DNA of 64,000 bases from Rhodococcus sp. HNM0569 (lineage in GTDB: Bacteria; Actinomycetota; Actinomycetes; Mycobacteriales; Mycobacteriaceae), in the NCBI RefSeq assembly GCF_012726205.1, contig NZ_JAASAE010000013.1, positions 1 to 64,000 on the forward strand, written 5' to 3'. The position numbers and the translations under genes were made by a program. Positions 7,728 through 17,471 of the stretch are shown in pieces. The notes under the pieces are model-generated. The model had not been told where the DNA came from, ran no database searches, and was given only the letters and a program-made list of their open reading frames with translations. The number at the start of each line of letters is the position of its first letter. The stretch's first letter is position 1.

Positions 7728-10700
7728 TCAGTACGACGTGTTGATCGGGCCGGGCGACCACGTCCCGGACCGCTGCACGTCGGTGGTGTCGACGTCGGCG
7801 CGCTCGGCGTTCTGGTCGAGCCGGGTGTACTGCTCGAGGCTGCCCCAGTCACGATCCCAGTCGTTCTTCATGTAGGTCGGGATGGTCCGGGTCGCCGCGC
7901 TCATCTGGATCCAGCCGAGCGGTCCACCGCCGTGGTGGTCCTGCCACAGGCTCGTGATCACCGCGGCGGGCCGGTCGGGGAGGATCCGGTACTCGGGGAT
8001 CTCGGCGACACCGGCAGTGTGATCGAACGGCCGCTGGCACGGGAACTGCAGCCCGACGAGCCAGTCGATCATCGTGGGCGTGTCCGAGCCGACGAGTTGG
8101 TTGAGCGTCTCGGTCTGCGGCACGCGCGGCGGGGTCACCGCGAGCCAGCGATCGGGGTCCGGGTCGTCGTCCTGCGCGACGACGCGGATCGTGTCGGCGT
8201 CCGGCGAGATCTGATCGAGGGGGATCCGCAGGTTTCGCCAGGACGGCGCGGGCCCGATGTCGACGGGCGCAGCCGTGCCCAGCGGCGTGACCTGCCCGCC
8301 TTGGCGCTTGCCGTATTCGACCACGACTGTTCCGCCGTCGGTGACGACCCCGTCGCCGCTGATCGAGTGAATGCGGCCGGCCGCACCGATCGAGATCAGG
8401 TCGCCGCCGTCACGGGGGAGGGCGTACCACTCGGACGTGAGCGACGACGGTGCGTCCGATCCGAAGCTGCCGAGTACCGGCGTCGTCGCGGGGTCGAGGC
8501 CGAACGGCAGCGCGACGGTGCTGCCGTTGACGCCGACGGCACCGGAGCCGCCGCCCGTGCCCGCGGTGTTGCCGGTCTGTTCCTGGTCGCTGTCGACCGA
8601 GTTCGCCATCCCCTCGGACGTGGCCTTCTCGTCGGCGCTGAGGTCGCCTGCGACGCCGTTGGGGGTGAAGCCGGTGGCTGTTGCGGCGAGCGCGGCTGCC
8701 CGGTTGCCCGACAGCGGCTCGAGCATCGACGCGTTCGGGTCGGTCTCGACGAGGACGCTGTCGGCGAGTCCGCACGTGTTGCCGCCGACGGCCCCCACGT
8801 TCGACGTGGTGAGCGAGAACGCCGGGTACTGCGACACCGCGCCCTTCGCGAACGACAGGACCATGAACACGACCATGAACGCGGCAGCGACGGTCAGCGG
8901 GGGGATCGACCACGCCTTGTTCGGACGTCGATCGGCCGGGGCGGGGTTGCGCGATTCGAAGGGCTCGCGGAAGTAGTACCAGGCGGCGACCCCGAGCATC
9001 ACGACCGCGAGACCCAGCAGTACGGTGCTCGCCCCGATGCCGGCGACGGAGACCGGCGTGTTCCACCACGGGATGCTGTACGACGACACGTACCACCACG
9101 AGTTCGGGCCGGTGAAGCACAGTGCGAGCACGAACAGCACCGCGGCGGCGAACAGCGCGCGGTTGCGACGCGAGCGCAGTGCCACGGTGCCCACCGCGAT
9201 CGACGTGAGGACGGCGAGGGAGCCTGCCAGGCCCGCGTAGATGCCGAAGTGGTGCGTCCACTTGGTCGGCGTGAACATCATCAGGAGCATCGCGGCAAGC
9301 GTGATGCCCACGATGCGCCGTGACGGCCCGGTCGACGTGCCGGGGATGCGGCCGCCCTTGCGCAGCATCACCAGCAGCGTCACGACGAGCGACAGGATCA
9401 TCACGAACACGCCGAACCTGCGGGCGAGACCGCCGTCGGCGCCGGTGTTGTTGAACAGCCACTGGTAGCGCTGGTACTCCTCGAACCACGGCATGTCGGG
9501 GCCGATCGCATGCACGCGCTGCATCTCGAGCACGGCCGCGAGCCCCTGGTCGGCGAACACCGCGACGAGGATCACGAGGCCCGTCGCGAGCAGCGGGCCG
9601 AGGACCGCGAGATAGCCGACGGTGCGCGCTCGGCGGATCACGATCTGCATGATCGGCCGCGCACCGGCGACGAGTGCGCCGAAGCAGATCAGGCCGGACG
9701 GCCCGACGCTCACCGTGAGCGCGCCGACGAGGATCGCGACCGCAGCCGGGAGCAGGCGCCTGGTCGCGATCGCCCGCTCGACCGAGCACCAGGTCAGCAG
9801 CGCCCCCACCGCGACGATCGGCTCGGGGCGCAGGCCGTTGTTGTAGGGCAGCCAGAACGCGAGGAACACGAGCCCGCCGGTCCACAGGGCGACCTTGTTG
9901 CCACGGACCGCGGCGCCGAGCCGCGGCGCGACCTCGCGGCTGATGACGAGCCACGCGACGATGCCCGCGAGCAGAGCGGGCAGGCGCACCCACGGGCTCG
10001 CCGTGGTGACGGACGCCATGATCGCGAGGACGTCGTAGTAGGGCGATCCGAAGGGGGCTTCCGGCACGCCGAACCACCGGAAGTAGTTCGCCATGTAGCC
10101 GGAGGCCTCGGACGCGCGCGCCATCGTGAACTGGTAGCCGTCGTCGGACGTCGTGGCACCGATGAAGTGCCACAGCACGAGTGTGCCGAGGACGACGCCG
10201 TCGAGTGCGTCGAACCGCCACCAGCGGGCGGGCAGGAAGCGACGGGAACGCCGGCCGTCGAGGTTGTCGATGCGGTGCAGGGACACGAGCGCGATCGCGG
10301 TCGCGAGGACCGCGGCGACCATCGCGACCACCTTCACCGCCGACGGGCTCGACGAGAAGCGCGAGTCCAGTTGCGCGGTGACGGACATGCCGTCCGGTGC
10401 TGCGCCCTCGAGTTGGGTGTAGACACCCACCATCTGCGGCCGGATGTCGCCGTCGTGCGTGACGGTCCGGTCGCCGACCGATGCGGTGGTCGACGACATC
10501 GTCGACGTCACGGCGACGGAGCAGTCGCCGCCGTCGAGAGGCGCCGAGAGGAGGGTCCGGTCGCGCTGCGTGATGTCGACACGTCCCGGACCGGCTTCGG
10601 ACGCGGGCGTCACCTGGGCGACCATGCCGTACTTCGCCGCATCGGGTGCAGTGGCGGGCGACGTGGAGACGAGCACGCCGCCGCCCTGCTGCGCCAGCTG

Positions 10701-10970
10701 CTCGACTGCGCTGCACGGAACGGCGACGTCGAGTTCGAGCGGTGCGTAGGACACCAGCGGTGCGTCGACGCTGGTGAGGCTGCCGTTCTGTGGCCAGCTC
10801 AGGCTCGATTGCTGCTGGTCGACGGGCAGGAAGGGGAGGGCGAGAGCGCACAGGATGCCGACGAGTGAGGACACGATCGCGACCAGCCGAATCCGCCGTA
10901 CGGGACTCGTCGAGACACCGATCGGGGGAGCTGCCGGCTTGATCGGGTCGTCGAGAAGGCTGTCGGTCAC
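7728..10970 (-). CDS. EmbC-family arabinosyltransferase
   Basis: The 1080-aa polytopic protein has an N-terminal membrane segment and a long periplasmic loop. A multi-span region contains the GT-C signature area (GATTSDDGYQFTMARASEASGYMANYF near residues 270-295). Conserved LRPEPIVAVG and TPTKWTHHFG motifs follow, then a large C-terminal carbohydrate-binding domain. It uses decaprenyl-phospho-arabinose to build arabinan of arabinogalactan or lipoarabinomannan. The GTG start has no good Shine-Dalgarno sequence. It is convergent with the formamidase gene (18 bp apart). No embA/embB or aftA neighbours are present, so EmbA/B/C assignment is not made. Confidence 0.92.
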   Translation of the reverse strand: MTDSLLDDPIKPAAPPIGVSTSPVRRIRLVAIVSSLVGILCALALPFLPVDQQQSSLSWPQNGSLTSVDAPLVSYAPLELDVAVPCSAVEQLAQQGGGVLVSTSPATAPDAAKYGMVAQVTPASEAGPGRVDITQRDRTLLSAPLDGGDCSVAVTSTMSSTTASVGDRTVTHDGDIRPQMVGVYTQLEGAAPDGMSVTAQLDSRFSSSPSAVKVVAMVAAVLATAIALVSLHRIDNLDGRRSRRFLPARWWRFDALDGVVLGTLVLWHFIGATTSDDGYQFTMARASEASGYMANYFRWFGVPEAPFGSPYYDVLAIMASVTTASPWVRLPALLAGIVAWLVISREVAPRLGAAVRGNKVALWTGGLVFLAFWLPYNNGLRPEPIVAVGALLTWCSVERAIATRRLLPAAVAILVGALTVSVGPSGLICFGALVAGARPIMQIVIRRARTVGYLAVLGPLLATGLVILVAVFADQGLAAVLEMQRVHAIGPDMPWFEEYQRYQWLFNNTGADGGLARRFGVFVMILSLVVTLLVMLRKGGRIPGTSTGPSRRIVGITLAAMLLMMFTPTKWTHHFGIYAGLAGSLAVLTSIAVGTVALRSRRNRALFAAAVLFVLALCFTGPNSWWYVSSYSIPWWNTPVSVAGIGASTVLLGLAVVMLGVAAWYYFREPFESRNPAPADRRPNKAWSIPPLTVAAAFMVVFMVLSFAKGAVSQYPAFSLTTSNVGAVGGNTCGLADSVLVETDPNASMLEPLSGNRAAALAATATGFTPNGVAGDLSADEKATSEGMANSVDSDQEQTGNTAGTGGGSGAVGVNGSTVALPFGLDPATTPVLGSFGSDAPSSLTSEWYALPRDGGDLISIGAAGRIHSISGDGVVTDGGTVVVEYGKRQGGQVTPLGTAAPVDIGPAPSWRNLRIPLDQISPDADTIRVVAQDDDPDPDRWLAVTPPRVPQTETLNQLVGSDTPTMIDWLVGLQFPCQRPFDHTAGVAEIPEYRILPDRPAAVITSLWQDHHGGGPLGWIQMSAATRTIPTYMKNDWDRDWGSLEQYTRLDQNAERADVDTTDVQRSGTWSPGPINTSY

Positions 10971-11017
10971 GGCGACCGATGCTATCGAACACCCGAGCGG
11001 GACGAAGAAACCCCAGG

Positions 11018-11983
11018 TCAGCTACTGGCCGGGCGGTCGACGAGCGCCACCGGGCGGAAATACAGGGCCTCTGCGGTCTCGTCCACAGCGACCGTGAGGT
11101 CGTCGCCCACGTCGATGTGGTCGCTGACGCGGATGCGGTCCGATGTGCCGAGCAGCGCGCGCACCGACTGCGCCGGGACGATGCCGCGCCGACCGTCGGC
11201 GCTGACCGCGAGCGCGTACTTCGGCCCCGTGCGGGTGACGCGCACGACCTGCGTGGTGTGTTCGTCGCGTGCGTCCGTTGCCGTCGCGGCCGAGCCCGGT
11301 GTCCGGGAATCGAACGTCTTGGAGTCGAGCTCCACGGCGAGCGTGTCGGCCATGTCGTCGACCGTCGCGAGCAGGTCCGCCATGCGACGCGCATAGTCTT
11401 CGTGCGTCGGATCGGGTTTGAGCACGCCGCCCGGCCGGTACATGTCCTCGTGGGTGAGTTCGCCCCACGCGTCCTGCAACCGGGTCTTGACCTGTACCTC
11501 CACCTTGATCGGGCGGGTGCCGTGGTTCGTCGCGACGGGCACCAGGAGGATCGCGTGGTACGCGCGGTAGCCGCTTTCCTTGGGGTGGTCGACGTAGTTG
11601 ACGGGTGGGATCGCGAACCCGATGGCCGAGTCGGGGGCATTGCACGTGGACTCGAGCGCGAGCGTGAAGGCGGTGAGATCACGCGGGCTCTTGCAGAGCA
11701 CTTTGATGCCGACGATGTCGTGCAGGCTCGCCTCGACGTCCTCGACGGTTTCGGGCCTGTCGAACACCCCCTCGGCGACTTTGCGCCGAATCTTCTCGAC
11801 GGCGCGACTGCGCTTCTTGATGCGCGACGTGCCCGCATCGAGCCGGTCACGGTCGTCGTCCTCGAGCACCACGTCGGCGATCGACTCGAGGAACGCGGTG
11901 GCCGCGACCAGAGCGACATTCCAGTATCGGCTGCGCTCGCGGTAGAGCGAGCCGACCAGACGGTCGAGGCTGGGGGCGGCCAC
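11018..11983 (-). CDS. RelA/SpoT-domain protein with a C-terminal S1-like beta region
   Basis: The 321-aa protein has RelA/SpoT nucleotidyltransferase motifs: SLHDIVGIKVL (about 90), HPKESGYRAYHAILL (about 135) and VEVQVKTRLQDAWGELTHE (about 160-178). No HD hydrolase, TGS or ACT domain is present, so it is a short synthetase-type or related pyrophosphokinase. Residues from about 240 to the end (VVRVTRTG...RGIVPAQSV...VGDDLTV) look like an S1/OB-type beta domain. GTG at 11983 follows CAGGAGGAA. It lies 42 nt downstream of the symporter and 47 nt upstream of the arabinosyltransferase on the same strand. A stress alarmone role or a toxSAS-like role is possible. Confidence 0.75.
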   Translation of the reverse strand: MAAPSLDRLVGSLYRERSRYWNVALVAATAFLESIADVVLEDDDRDRLDAGTSRIKKRSRAVEKIRRKVAEGVFDRPETVEDVEASLHDIVGIKVLCKSPRDLTAFTLALESTCNAPDSAIGFAIPPVNYVDHPKESGYRAYHAILLVPVATNHGTRPIKVEVQVKTRLQDAWGELTHEDMYRPGGVLKPDPTHEDYARRMADLLATVDDMADTLAVELDSKTFDSRTPGSAATATDARDEHTTQVVRVTRTGPKYALAVSADGRRGIVPAQSVRALLGTSDRIRVSDHIDVGDDLTVAVDETAEALYFRPVALVDRPASS

Positions 11984-12025
11984 CGCGGGTTCCTCCTGAG
12001 GGTGCGGGTCGGATCAGCGGTGACG

Positions 12026-13516
12026 TTACGCGGTGGCCGGGGCGGACTCGCGTCGATCGGGTGCCGTGTCGCTTCCTTCCGCGGGCCCGTGCTGCGCCGG
12101 GATCGCGGTGTCGTCCTCGCTGATCCCGCTGTCGTCCTGACTGAACGGGTCGCCGTGTCGGGGCGCGTCGAATCGGTTCCGGTCGAGAATGCCTTCCCGC
12201 TTGGCGACGATCGTCGGTACGAGCGCCTGGCCGGTGACGTTGACGGCGGTGCGCCCCATGTCGACGATCGGCTCGACGGCGAGCAACAGCCCCACGCCCG
12301 CGAGCGGCAGCCCCAGAGTCGAGAGCGTCAGCGTGAGCATCACCGTGGCACCGGTCGTCCCGGCGGTCGCGGCCGATCCGACGACCGACACGACCACGAT
12401 CAGCAGGTAGTCGGTGATCGACAGCGGCAGGTCGTAGAACTCGGCGACGAAGATGGCCGCGATTGCCGGGTAGATCGCTGCGCAGCCGTCCATCTTGGTC
12501 GTCGCGCCCAGCGGGACCGCGAACGAGGCGTACTCGCGGGGCACACCGAGGTTGCGTTCGGTGACACGCTGCGTCAGCGGCAGGGTGCCGATCGACGACC
12601 GCGACACGAAGCCCAGCTGGGTCGCCGGCCACACACCCGAGTAGAACTTCCGGACCGACAGCCCGTGCGCCCGGATCAGGACCGGATACACGACGAAGAA
12701 CACGAGGGCGAGACCGATGTACACGGCCGCGGTGAACCAGCCGAGCGACCCGATCGCGTCCCACCCGTAGCTCGCGACGGCATTGCCGATCAGGGCCGCG
12801 GTGCCGATCGGCGCGAGGCGGATGATCCACCACAGCACCTTCTGCACGATCGCGAGCAGTGATGCGTTGAGCTTCAGGAACGGCTCGGCCTTGTCGCCGA
12901 CCTTCAGGGCCGCGATGCCGATCGCGGCGGACACGACGAGCAGCTGCAGGATGTTGAAGCTGAGCGATGTCGTCGACGTCACCGCGAGGTCTGCGCCGTC
13001 ACCCGCGACCGTCGACGTGGTCTTGGCGCCGAGCCCGAGGAAGTTGGTGGGGACGAGCCCGGTGAGGAAGGCCCACCACGACCCGCTCGTCGCCGGCGCC
13101 TTCTCCGCGGCGGCGGTGACATCGGTGTGGTTGCCGGGCTGCACGAGCAGGCCGACGACGATCCCGATCACCACGGCGACGAACGCGGTGAGCGCGAACC
13201 ACAGCAGCGTCCGGACCGCGAGCCGAGCCGCGTTCGCGACGTAACGCAGGTTCGCGATCGAGCTGACGACCGCCGTGAACACGAGGGGAACCACCGCGAC
13301 GGTGAGCAGCTTGACGTAGCTCGACCCGAGCGTGTCGAGCGTGCCGATCAGCCAGTTCTCGTTGCCGTCGGCGGCGGGCGCCATCGAGCGCGCGAGCATG
13401 CCGACGAGGACGCCGACGATCAGGCCGGTGACGATCTGGGGGCCGAACGAGGTGACCCATTTCGGGAGGCGGCGCGAGGTGTTCTCGCCCGCCTCGGGCA
13501 CAGAGGTGCCGGGCAT
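12026..13516 (-). CDS. Dicarboxylate/amino-acid:cation symporter (DAACS family)
   Basis: The 496-aa polytopic transporter shows family motifs: SRSSIGTLPLTQRV (about residue 310), GATTKMDGCAAIYPAIAAIF (about 345) and the late TGQALVPTIV. It should import a C4-dicarboxylate, glutamate/aspartate or cystine-type substrate with Na+ or H+; the exact substrate cannot be read. ATG at 13516 was preferred over an upstream in-frame ATG at 13543 because GAAAGG lies 8 nt before it. An 18-bp perfect palindrome lies just upstream. Confidence 0.85.
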   Translation of the reverse strand: MPGTSVPEAGENTSRRLPKWVTSFGPQIVTGLIVGVLVGMLARSMAPAADGNENWLIGTLDTLGSSYVKLLTVAVVPLVFTAVVSSIANLRYVANAARLAVRTLLWFALTAFVAVVIGIVVGLLVQPGNHTDVTAAAEKAPATSGSWWAFLTGLVPTNFLGLGAKTTSTVAGDGADLAVTSTTSLSFNILQLLVVSAAIGIAALKVGDKAEPFLKLNASLLAIVQKVLWWIIRLAPIGTAALIGNAVASYGWDAIGSLGWFTAAVYIGLALVFFVVYPVLIRAHGLSVRKFYSGVWPATQLGFVSRSSIGTLPLTQRVTERNLGVPREYASFAVPLGATTKMDGCAAIYPAIAAIFVAEFYDLPLSITDYLLIVVVSVVGSAATAGTTGATVMLTLTLSTLGLPLAGVGLLLAVEPIVDMGRTAVNVTGQALVPTIVAKREGILDRNRFDAPRHGDPFSQDDSGISEDDTAIPAQHGPAEGSDTAPDRRESAPATA

Positions 13517-13536
13517 GGTTGTGCCTTTCGGAAGAG

Positions 13537-13554
13537 CGCGCACGATCGTGCGCG
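13537..13554. promoter_or_regulatory. 18-bp perfect palindrome upstream of the symporter gene
   Basis: CGCGCACGATCGTGCGCG is a perfect inverted repeat 20 bp upstream of the symporter start, in the divergent region shared with nhaA. Its length and position suit a dimeric repressor operator controlling the symporter operon. No cognate factor is known. Confidence 0.45.
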
Positions 13555-13728
13555 AGAGGGGTGCTGGAAGCGCTATGCGGAGCGCGAACAGATCGCGCTC
13601 GCCTGCAGGCGCAGGTCGACGAATCGTCGAGAGGTCAGAAACAGCACGGGTCGAATGTACTCCCCGGCCAAGCGGTGCTCCACGCCGCGTGAGCGGCGTT
13701 ACGCTGGCGACGGCGCGAGGGGAGTGCG

Positions 13729-15591
13729 ATGGCGGCGGCTGGTGGTGGCGGGCAGACCCGGTTGGGGCGGGTCCAGCTACGGCTGGCGGGCATTCGCGAC
13801 GGCACCGACGACGCCACGCTGTCGGCGGCGTTTCTGCTCACAGCAACGGTGGTCGCGCTGGTGTGGGCCAACATCGGCGATTCGTACACGACCTTCTGGC
13901 ACACGCCGGTCGCGATCGAGATCGGGTCCTACTCGATCGATCTCGAGTTGAAGCACTGGGTCAACGACGCGCTCATGACGCTGTTCTTCTTCGTCGTCGG
14001 CCTCGAGGTCAAACGCGAGGTGTCGATCGGCGAGCTCACCGAACGCTCCCGCGCGCTCGCACCGGTCGTCGGGGCCGTTGCAGGCCTCGCGCTGCCCGCC
14101 GTGCTGTTCCTCGCGCTCAACCCGAGTGGCCCCGAGGCACACGCGTGGGGTGTCGTCGTCTCGACGGACACGGCGTTCGTGCTGGGCGCCCTCGCGCTCG
14201 TCGGGCCGAAGCGTTCGGCCCGACTGAGGATCTTCCTGCTCGCGCTCGCCGTCGCCGACGACATCGGTGCACTCGCGATCATCGCGTTCTTCTACACGGA
14301 GAGCCTGGAGGTCGTGCCGCTGCTGCTCGGATTCGTCGGGCTGGCCGTCATCTGGCAGCTACGCCGGCTCGAGGTGTGGCGCGGTGTCGTCTACTTCCTC
14401 GTCGCGGCGGCCACGTGGGTCGCCTTCTACGAGTCGGGAGTGCACCCGACGCTCGCGGGCGTCCTGATCGCGCTGATCCTGCCGGTGTACCCGCCGCGGC
14501 GTTCGGAGGTCGAGCGCGCAGGTCAGGTTGCGCGTGCGTTCCGGCAGTCGCCGAATCCCGACTACGCGCGCAGTGCGCAGCTGGCGCTGCTGCAGGCGGT
14601 GTCGGTCAACGAACGGCTGCGGCGGTTCTTCGCGCCCTACACGTCCTTCCTCGTCGTCCCGATCTTCGCGCTCGCGAATGCGGGCATCGTCGTCACCGGC
14701 GACAGTCTCGCCGCGGCCCTCACGTCGCGACTCGCGTGGGGCATCGTGCTCGGACTCGTCGTCGGCAAGTTCGTCGGGATCACCGTGTCCACCGCCGTCG
14801 TCGCCCGAATGCGGCCGGGAGCACTTCCGCCGGGCCTGCCGCTGTCCCACATCGCAGGCGGCGGTGCGCTGGCCGGCATCGGCTTCACGATCTCGTTGTT
14901 CATCGTCGATCTCGCCGTCCCGTCGCCCGATCTCGCGAACGAGGCCCGCATCGGCGTGCTCGTCGCAGCGATACTCGCGACTGCACTCGGGTGGGCGATC
15001 TTCCGGATCGTCGACTGGCGCAACCCGCCACGCGAGGAACCGGGCGCGCGGCTGCTGAGACCGGTCGATCCGGACCGCGACCACATTCGGGGAGACGTGT
15101 CGGCGCCGCTCACGATCGTCGAGTACGGCGACTTCGAGTGCCCGTTCTGCAGCAAGGCGACCGGAAGCATGTGGGAGGTGCGCGCCCACTTCGGCGACTC
15201 GCTGCGGTATGTGTTCCGGCACCTGCCCAAGGACGAGGAACATCCGCTCGCCCGATTCGCGGCGCAGGCGAGCGAGGCCGCGTCCGTACAGGACAGCTTC
15301 TGGCAGATGCACGACGTGCTGTTCCGGCACAGTGACGCGCTCGGCGAGGACGAGATCTACCGGTACGCCGACGAACTGGGACTCGACATGCAGGCCTTCG
15401 AACACGACCTGCGGCACGGCGACGCGGCTCGCCGCGTCGACGACGACGCCGTCGACGCGAGCAGCAGCGAGGTGGTCGTCACCCCGACGTTCTACGTGGG
15501 GCGCAGCGACGGCGTGCTGCGAAAGCACACCGGCCCGTTCGACGCCGCGTCGCTCGTGCAAGCACTCGAGGCCGTCCGGCACGCACCGTGA
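13729..15591 (+). CDS. nhaA: Na+/H+ antiporter NhaA fused to a DsbA/thioredoxin-like domain
   Basis: The protein has 620 aa. Residues about 25-425 form the NhaA antiporter, with [12 protein letters not shown], the two-aspartate motif [13 protein letters not shown] and ISLFI late in the domain. Residues about 450-615 form a DsbA-like thioredoxin domain with active-site CPFC ([14 protein letters not shown]) and a cis-Pro region [12 protein letters not shown] was chosen, with GAGGGGAGTGCG upstream. NhaA exports Na+ using the proton gradient; the fused domain may tie it to extracytoplasmic redox state. The fusion is known in actinobacteria. It is divergent from the symporter. Confidence 0.9.
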   Translation: MAAAGGGGQTRLGRVQLRLAGIRDGTDDATLSAAFLLTATVVALVWANIGDSYTTFWHTPVAIEIGSYSIDLELKHWVNDALMTLFFFVVGLEVKREVSIGELTERSRALAPVVGAVAGLALPAVLFLALNPSGPEAHAWGVVVSTDTAFVLGALALVGPKRSARLRIFLLALAVADDIGALAIIAFFYTESLEVVPLLLGFVGLAVIWQLRRLEVWRGVVYFLVAAATWVAFYESGVHPTLAGVLIALILPVYPPRRSEVERAGQVARAFRQSPNPDYARSAQLALLQAVSVNERLRRFFAPYTSFLVVPIFALANAGIVVTGDSLAAALTSRLAWGIVLGLVVGKFVGITVSTAVVARMRPGALPPGLPLSHIAGGGALAGIGFTISLFIVDLAVPSPDLANEARIGVLVAAILATALGWAIFRIVDWRNPPREEPGARLLRPVDPDRDHIRGDVSAPLTIVEYGDFECPFCSKATGSMWEVRAHFGDSLRYVFRHLPKDEEHPLARFAAQASEAASVQDSFWQMHDVLFRHSDALGEDEIYRYADELGLDMQAFEHDLRHGDAARRVDDDAVDASSSEVVVTPTFYVGRSDGVLRKHTGPFDAASLVQALEAVRHAP

Positions 15592-15594
15592 CGC

Positions 15595-16593
15595 TCAGCG
15601 TGTGCGCGCGAATCGCACCGGCTCGGTGCCCGGCACCTGTGCGATCTCGTCGCGCGCCACGAGATGCCGCACGTGCGCGGCGGCCTCGGACAGTGCCATC
15701 GACTTGCCCAACGGCGCGATCGCATCCCACGGCTTGTACCACTTCATGCGCGACGCGGCCTGCCACAGGGTGAGCTGTTCGTCGCCGAACGCGTCGACCA
15801 GCAGGGACAGCCTTTCCTCGTGGTGGTCGAGCAGTTCACCCGCCCGGCCGGCCACATTGTCGAGCGGAATGCCGTGTGCACCGAGGCCCCGGGTGACGTC
15901 CATCGACTGCACACGCCGGAGCGAATCCATGAACTCGGCGAGCGCGTCGCGTTCCTCCAAGGGGTAGACGAAATTGCCGACGTGCGGGGTCGTCTTCTGC
16001 AACACGTGGTCGCCGGTGAACATGACGTCGGCGTCCTCGAGGTAGAAGCACACGTGTCCGGGCGTGTGACCCGGCGTGTACACGACGCGCAGACCGCGGC
16101 CCGCGAGCGGAACGACCTCGTCGTCGGCGAGCGTGCGATCGGGAGTCGACGCGGCGGTGGTGGGCGGGTCGCCCGCTGCCACGCCGAACGGGGCGGCCTC
16201 TTCCTGAGACGCTCCGGCGCGCAGGACGTTCTCGCGCTGCCCGCTCATCCACGCCGAGTCGCGCGGCGTGACCATGCCGTCGAACATCGCGTAGTCGGCT
16301 TCGTGCATCGCGATCCACGCACCCGACGCCTCACGCACGCGGCCGCACAGCCCGACGTGGTCGGGGTGGAAGTGGGTGAGGACGACGCCTTCGACGTCCT
16401 GCACCGAGTGACCGATGTCGGCGAGACCCTGCTGCAGGCCGTTCCAGCCGTTCTCGTCGTCCCAGCCGGCGTCGACCAGCACGAGGCCACCCGGCGACTC
16501 CATCGCGTAGACCAAGGTGTGACCGAGGGGGTTGTCGGTGATGGGCACCGGAATCTGGAAGATCCCGTCGCCGATGGGGGCTGCAATGGGCAT
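15595..16593 (-). CDS. MBL-fold metallo-hydrolase
   Basis: The 332-aa protein has the metallo-beta-lactamase-fold motif HFHPDHVG (about residues 74-81), the downstream metal ligand region YTPGHTPGHVCFYL, and TGDHVL. It binds two metal ions and hydrolyses an unidentified ester, thioester or lactone. A C-terminal helical extension (AASRMKWYKPWDAIAPL) fits the family subgroup. The ATG at 16593 follows GAGGTAG; an in-frame ATG about 50 nt further upstream is possible. It ends 4 bp from nhaA, convergently. Confidence 0.85.
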   Translation of the reverse strand: MPIAAPIGDGIFQIPVPITDNPLGHTLVYAMESPGGLVLVDAGWDDENGWNGLQQGLADIGHSVQDVEGVVLTHFHPDHVGLCGRVREASGAWIAMHEADYAMFDGMVTPRDSAWMSGQRENVLRAGASQEEAAPFGVAAGDPPTTAASTPDRTLADDEVVPLAGRGLRVVYTPGHTPGHVCFYLEDADVMFTGDHVLQKTTPHVGNFVYPLEERDALAEFMDSLRRVQSMDVTRGLGAHGIPLDNVAGRAGELLDHHEERLSLLVDAFGDEQLTLWQAASRMKWYKPWDAIAPLGKSMALSEAAAHVRHLVARDEIAQVPGTEPVRFARTR

Positions 16594-16753
16594 CGGTGCT
16601 ACCTCAGTCAATCGTCGATCGAATACGAGTAGTCCCTCCATATTCATCACAGTGGGGGAGAACGTGTGGCACCGGGTCCCGATCGACGGGAGCGCGGCGC
16701 ACCGGAACCCTGATTCACCGCCAGTTCGAGAGCCGGCGGGGCACGATGGGTGC

Positions 16754-17461
16754 ATGGGTACGCGGACGGTGTCGGTGGTGTTGTTGCCCGGTGCGGGCTC
16801 GGACTCGTGGTACTGGCATCTGGTGGTGCCGCGGCTGGAAGCGGTGGGCCATCGCGTCGTCACTGTGGACCTGCCGTGGGACGACCGCGACGCCGGGCTG
16901 TACGAGTACGCGGACGTCGTGGTCGGTGCGGTGCAGGATCTGCCGCGACCGCTCGTGCTGGTTTCCCAGTCGATGTCTGCGTTCACGGCCGTCGCGGTCG
17001 CCGAGTTCGTGCCCGTGGATCTGCTGGTGATGGTGGCGCCGATGATCCCGTCGCCGGGGGAGTCGCCTGGGGAGTGGTGGACGAACACGCGGCACGCGGA
17101 GGAGCGGCGCACCGCCGACGTCGCCGCCGGGCGCGACCCCGACGCACCGCTCGACCCGCGCGAGGTGTTCTTCCACGACGTCCCCGCTGCGCTCGCCGAC
17201 GAAGCTTTCGCGCGAGGCGAGAGCGATCCTGCCGAGAGTGCCTTCGCGACGGCGTGGCGTGCCGAAACATGGCCCGACGTGCCGGTGCGCGTGCTCGCGG
17301 GACGGCATGACCGACTGTTCCCTTTCGAATTCGTCACGCGGCTCGCGCGGGAGCGGCTGATGGTCGAACCCGACGCGATCGACTCGGGCCACCTGCTCGC
17401 GCTCGCGCGTCCCGATGCGGTGGCCGACCATCTCGACCGGTACGCGCGCTCGGTGCAGTGA
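16754..17461 (+). CDS. Alpha/beta-fold hydrolase
   Basis: The 235-aa protein opens with VVLLPGAGSDSWYWHLVVP, the oxyanion-hole strand. The nucleophile elbow is probably SQSMSAF (about residue 74), a diverged GxSxG. A likely catalytic Asp lies in GRHDRLFP and His in DSGHLLAL near the end. It resembles the EstC/salicylate-esterase-like subgroup. The start ATG has only a weak ribosome site. The substrate is unknown. Confidence 0.8.
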   Translation: MGTRTVSVVLLPGAGSDSWYWHLVVPRLEAVGHRVVTVDLPWDDRDAGLYEYADVVVGAVQDLPRPLVLVSQSMSAFTAVAVAEFVPVDLLVMVAPMIPSPGESPGEWWTNTRHAEERRTADVAAGRDPDAPLDPREVFFHDVPAALADEAFARGESDPAESAFATAWRAETWPDVPVRVLAGRHDRLFPFEFVTRLARERLMVEPDAIDSGHLLALARPDAVADHLDRYARSVQ

Positions 17462-17471
17462 GTGCGTGCCG

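Noticed and set aside
8410-11919. A 1169-codon open frame on the minus strand overlapping the arabinosyltransferase
   Set aside because: It is a high-GC shadow in another frame: mostly Arg, Pro and Ser with no domain, while the overlapping frame encodes clear Emb motifs.
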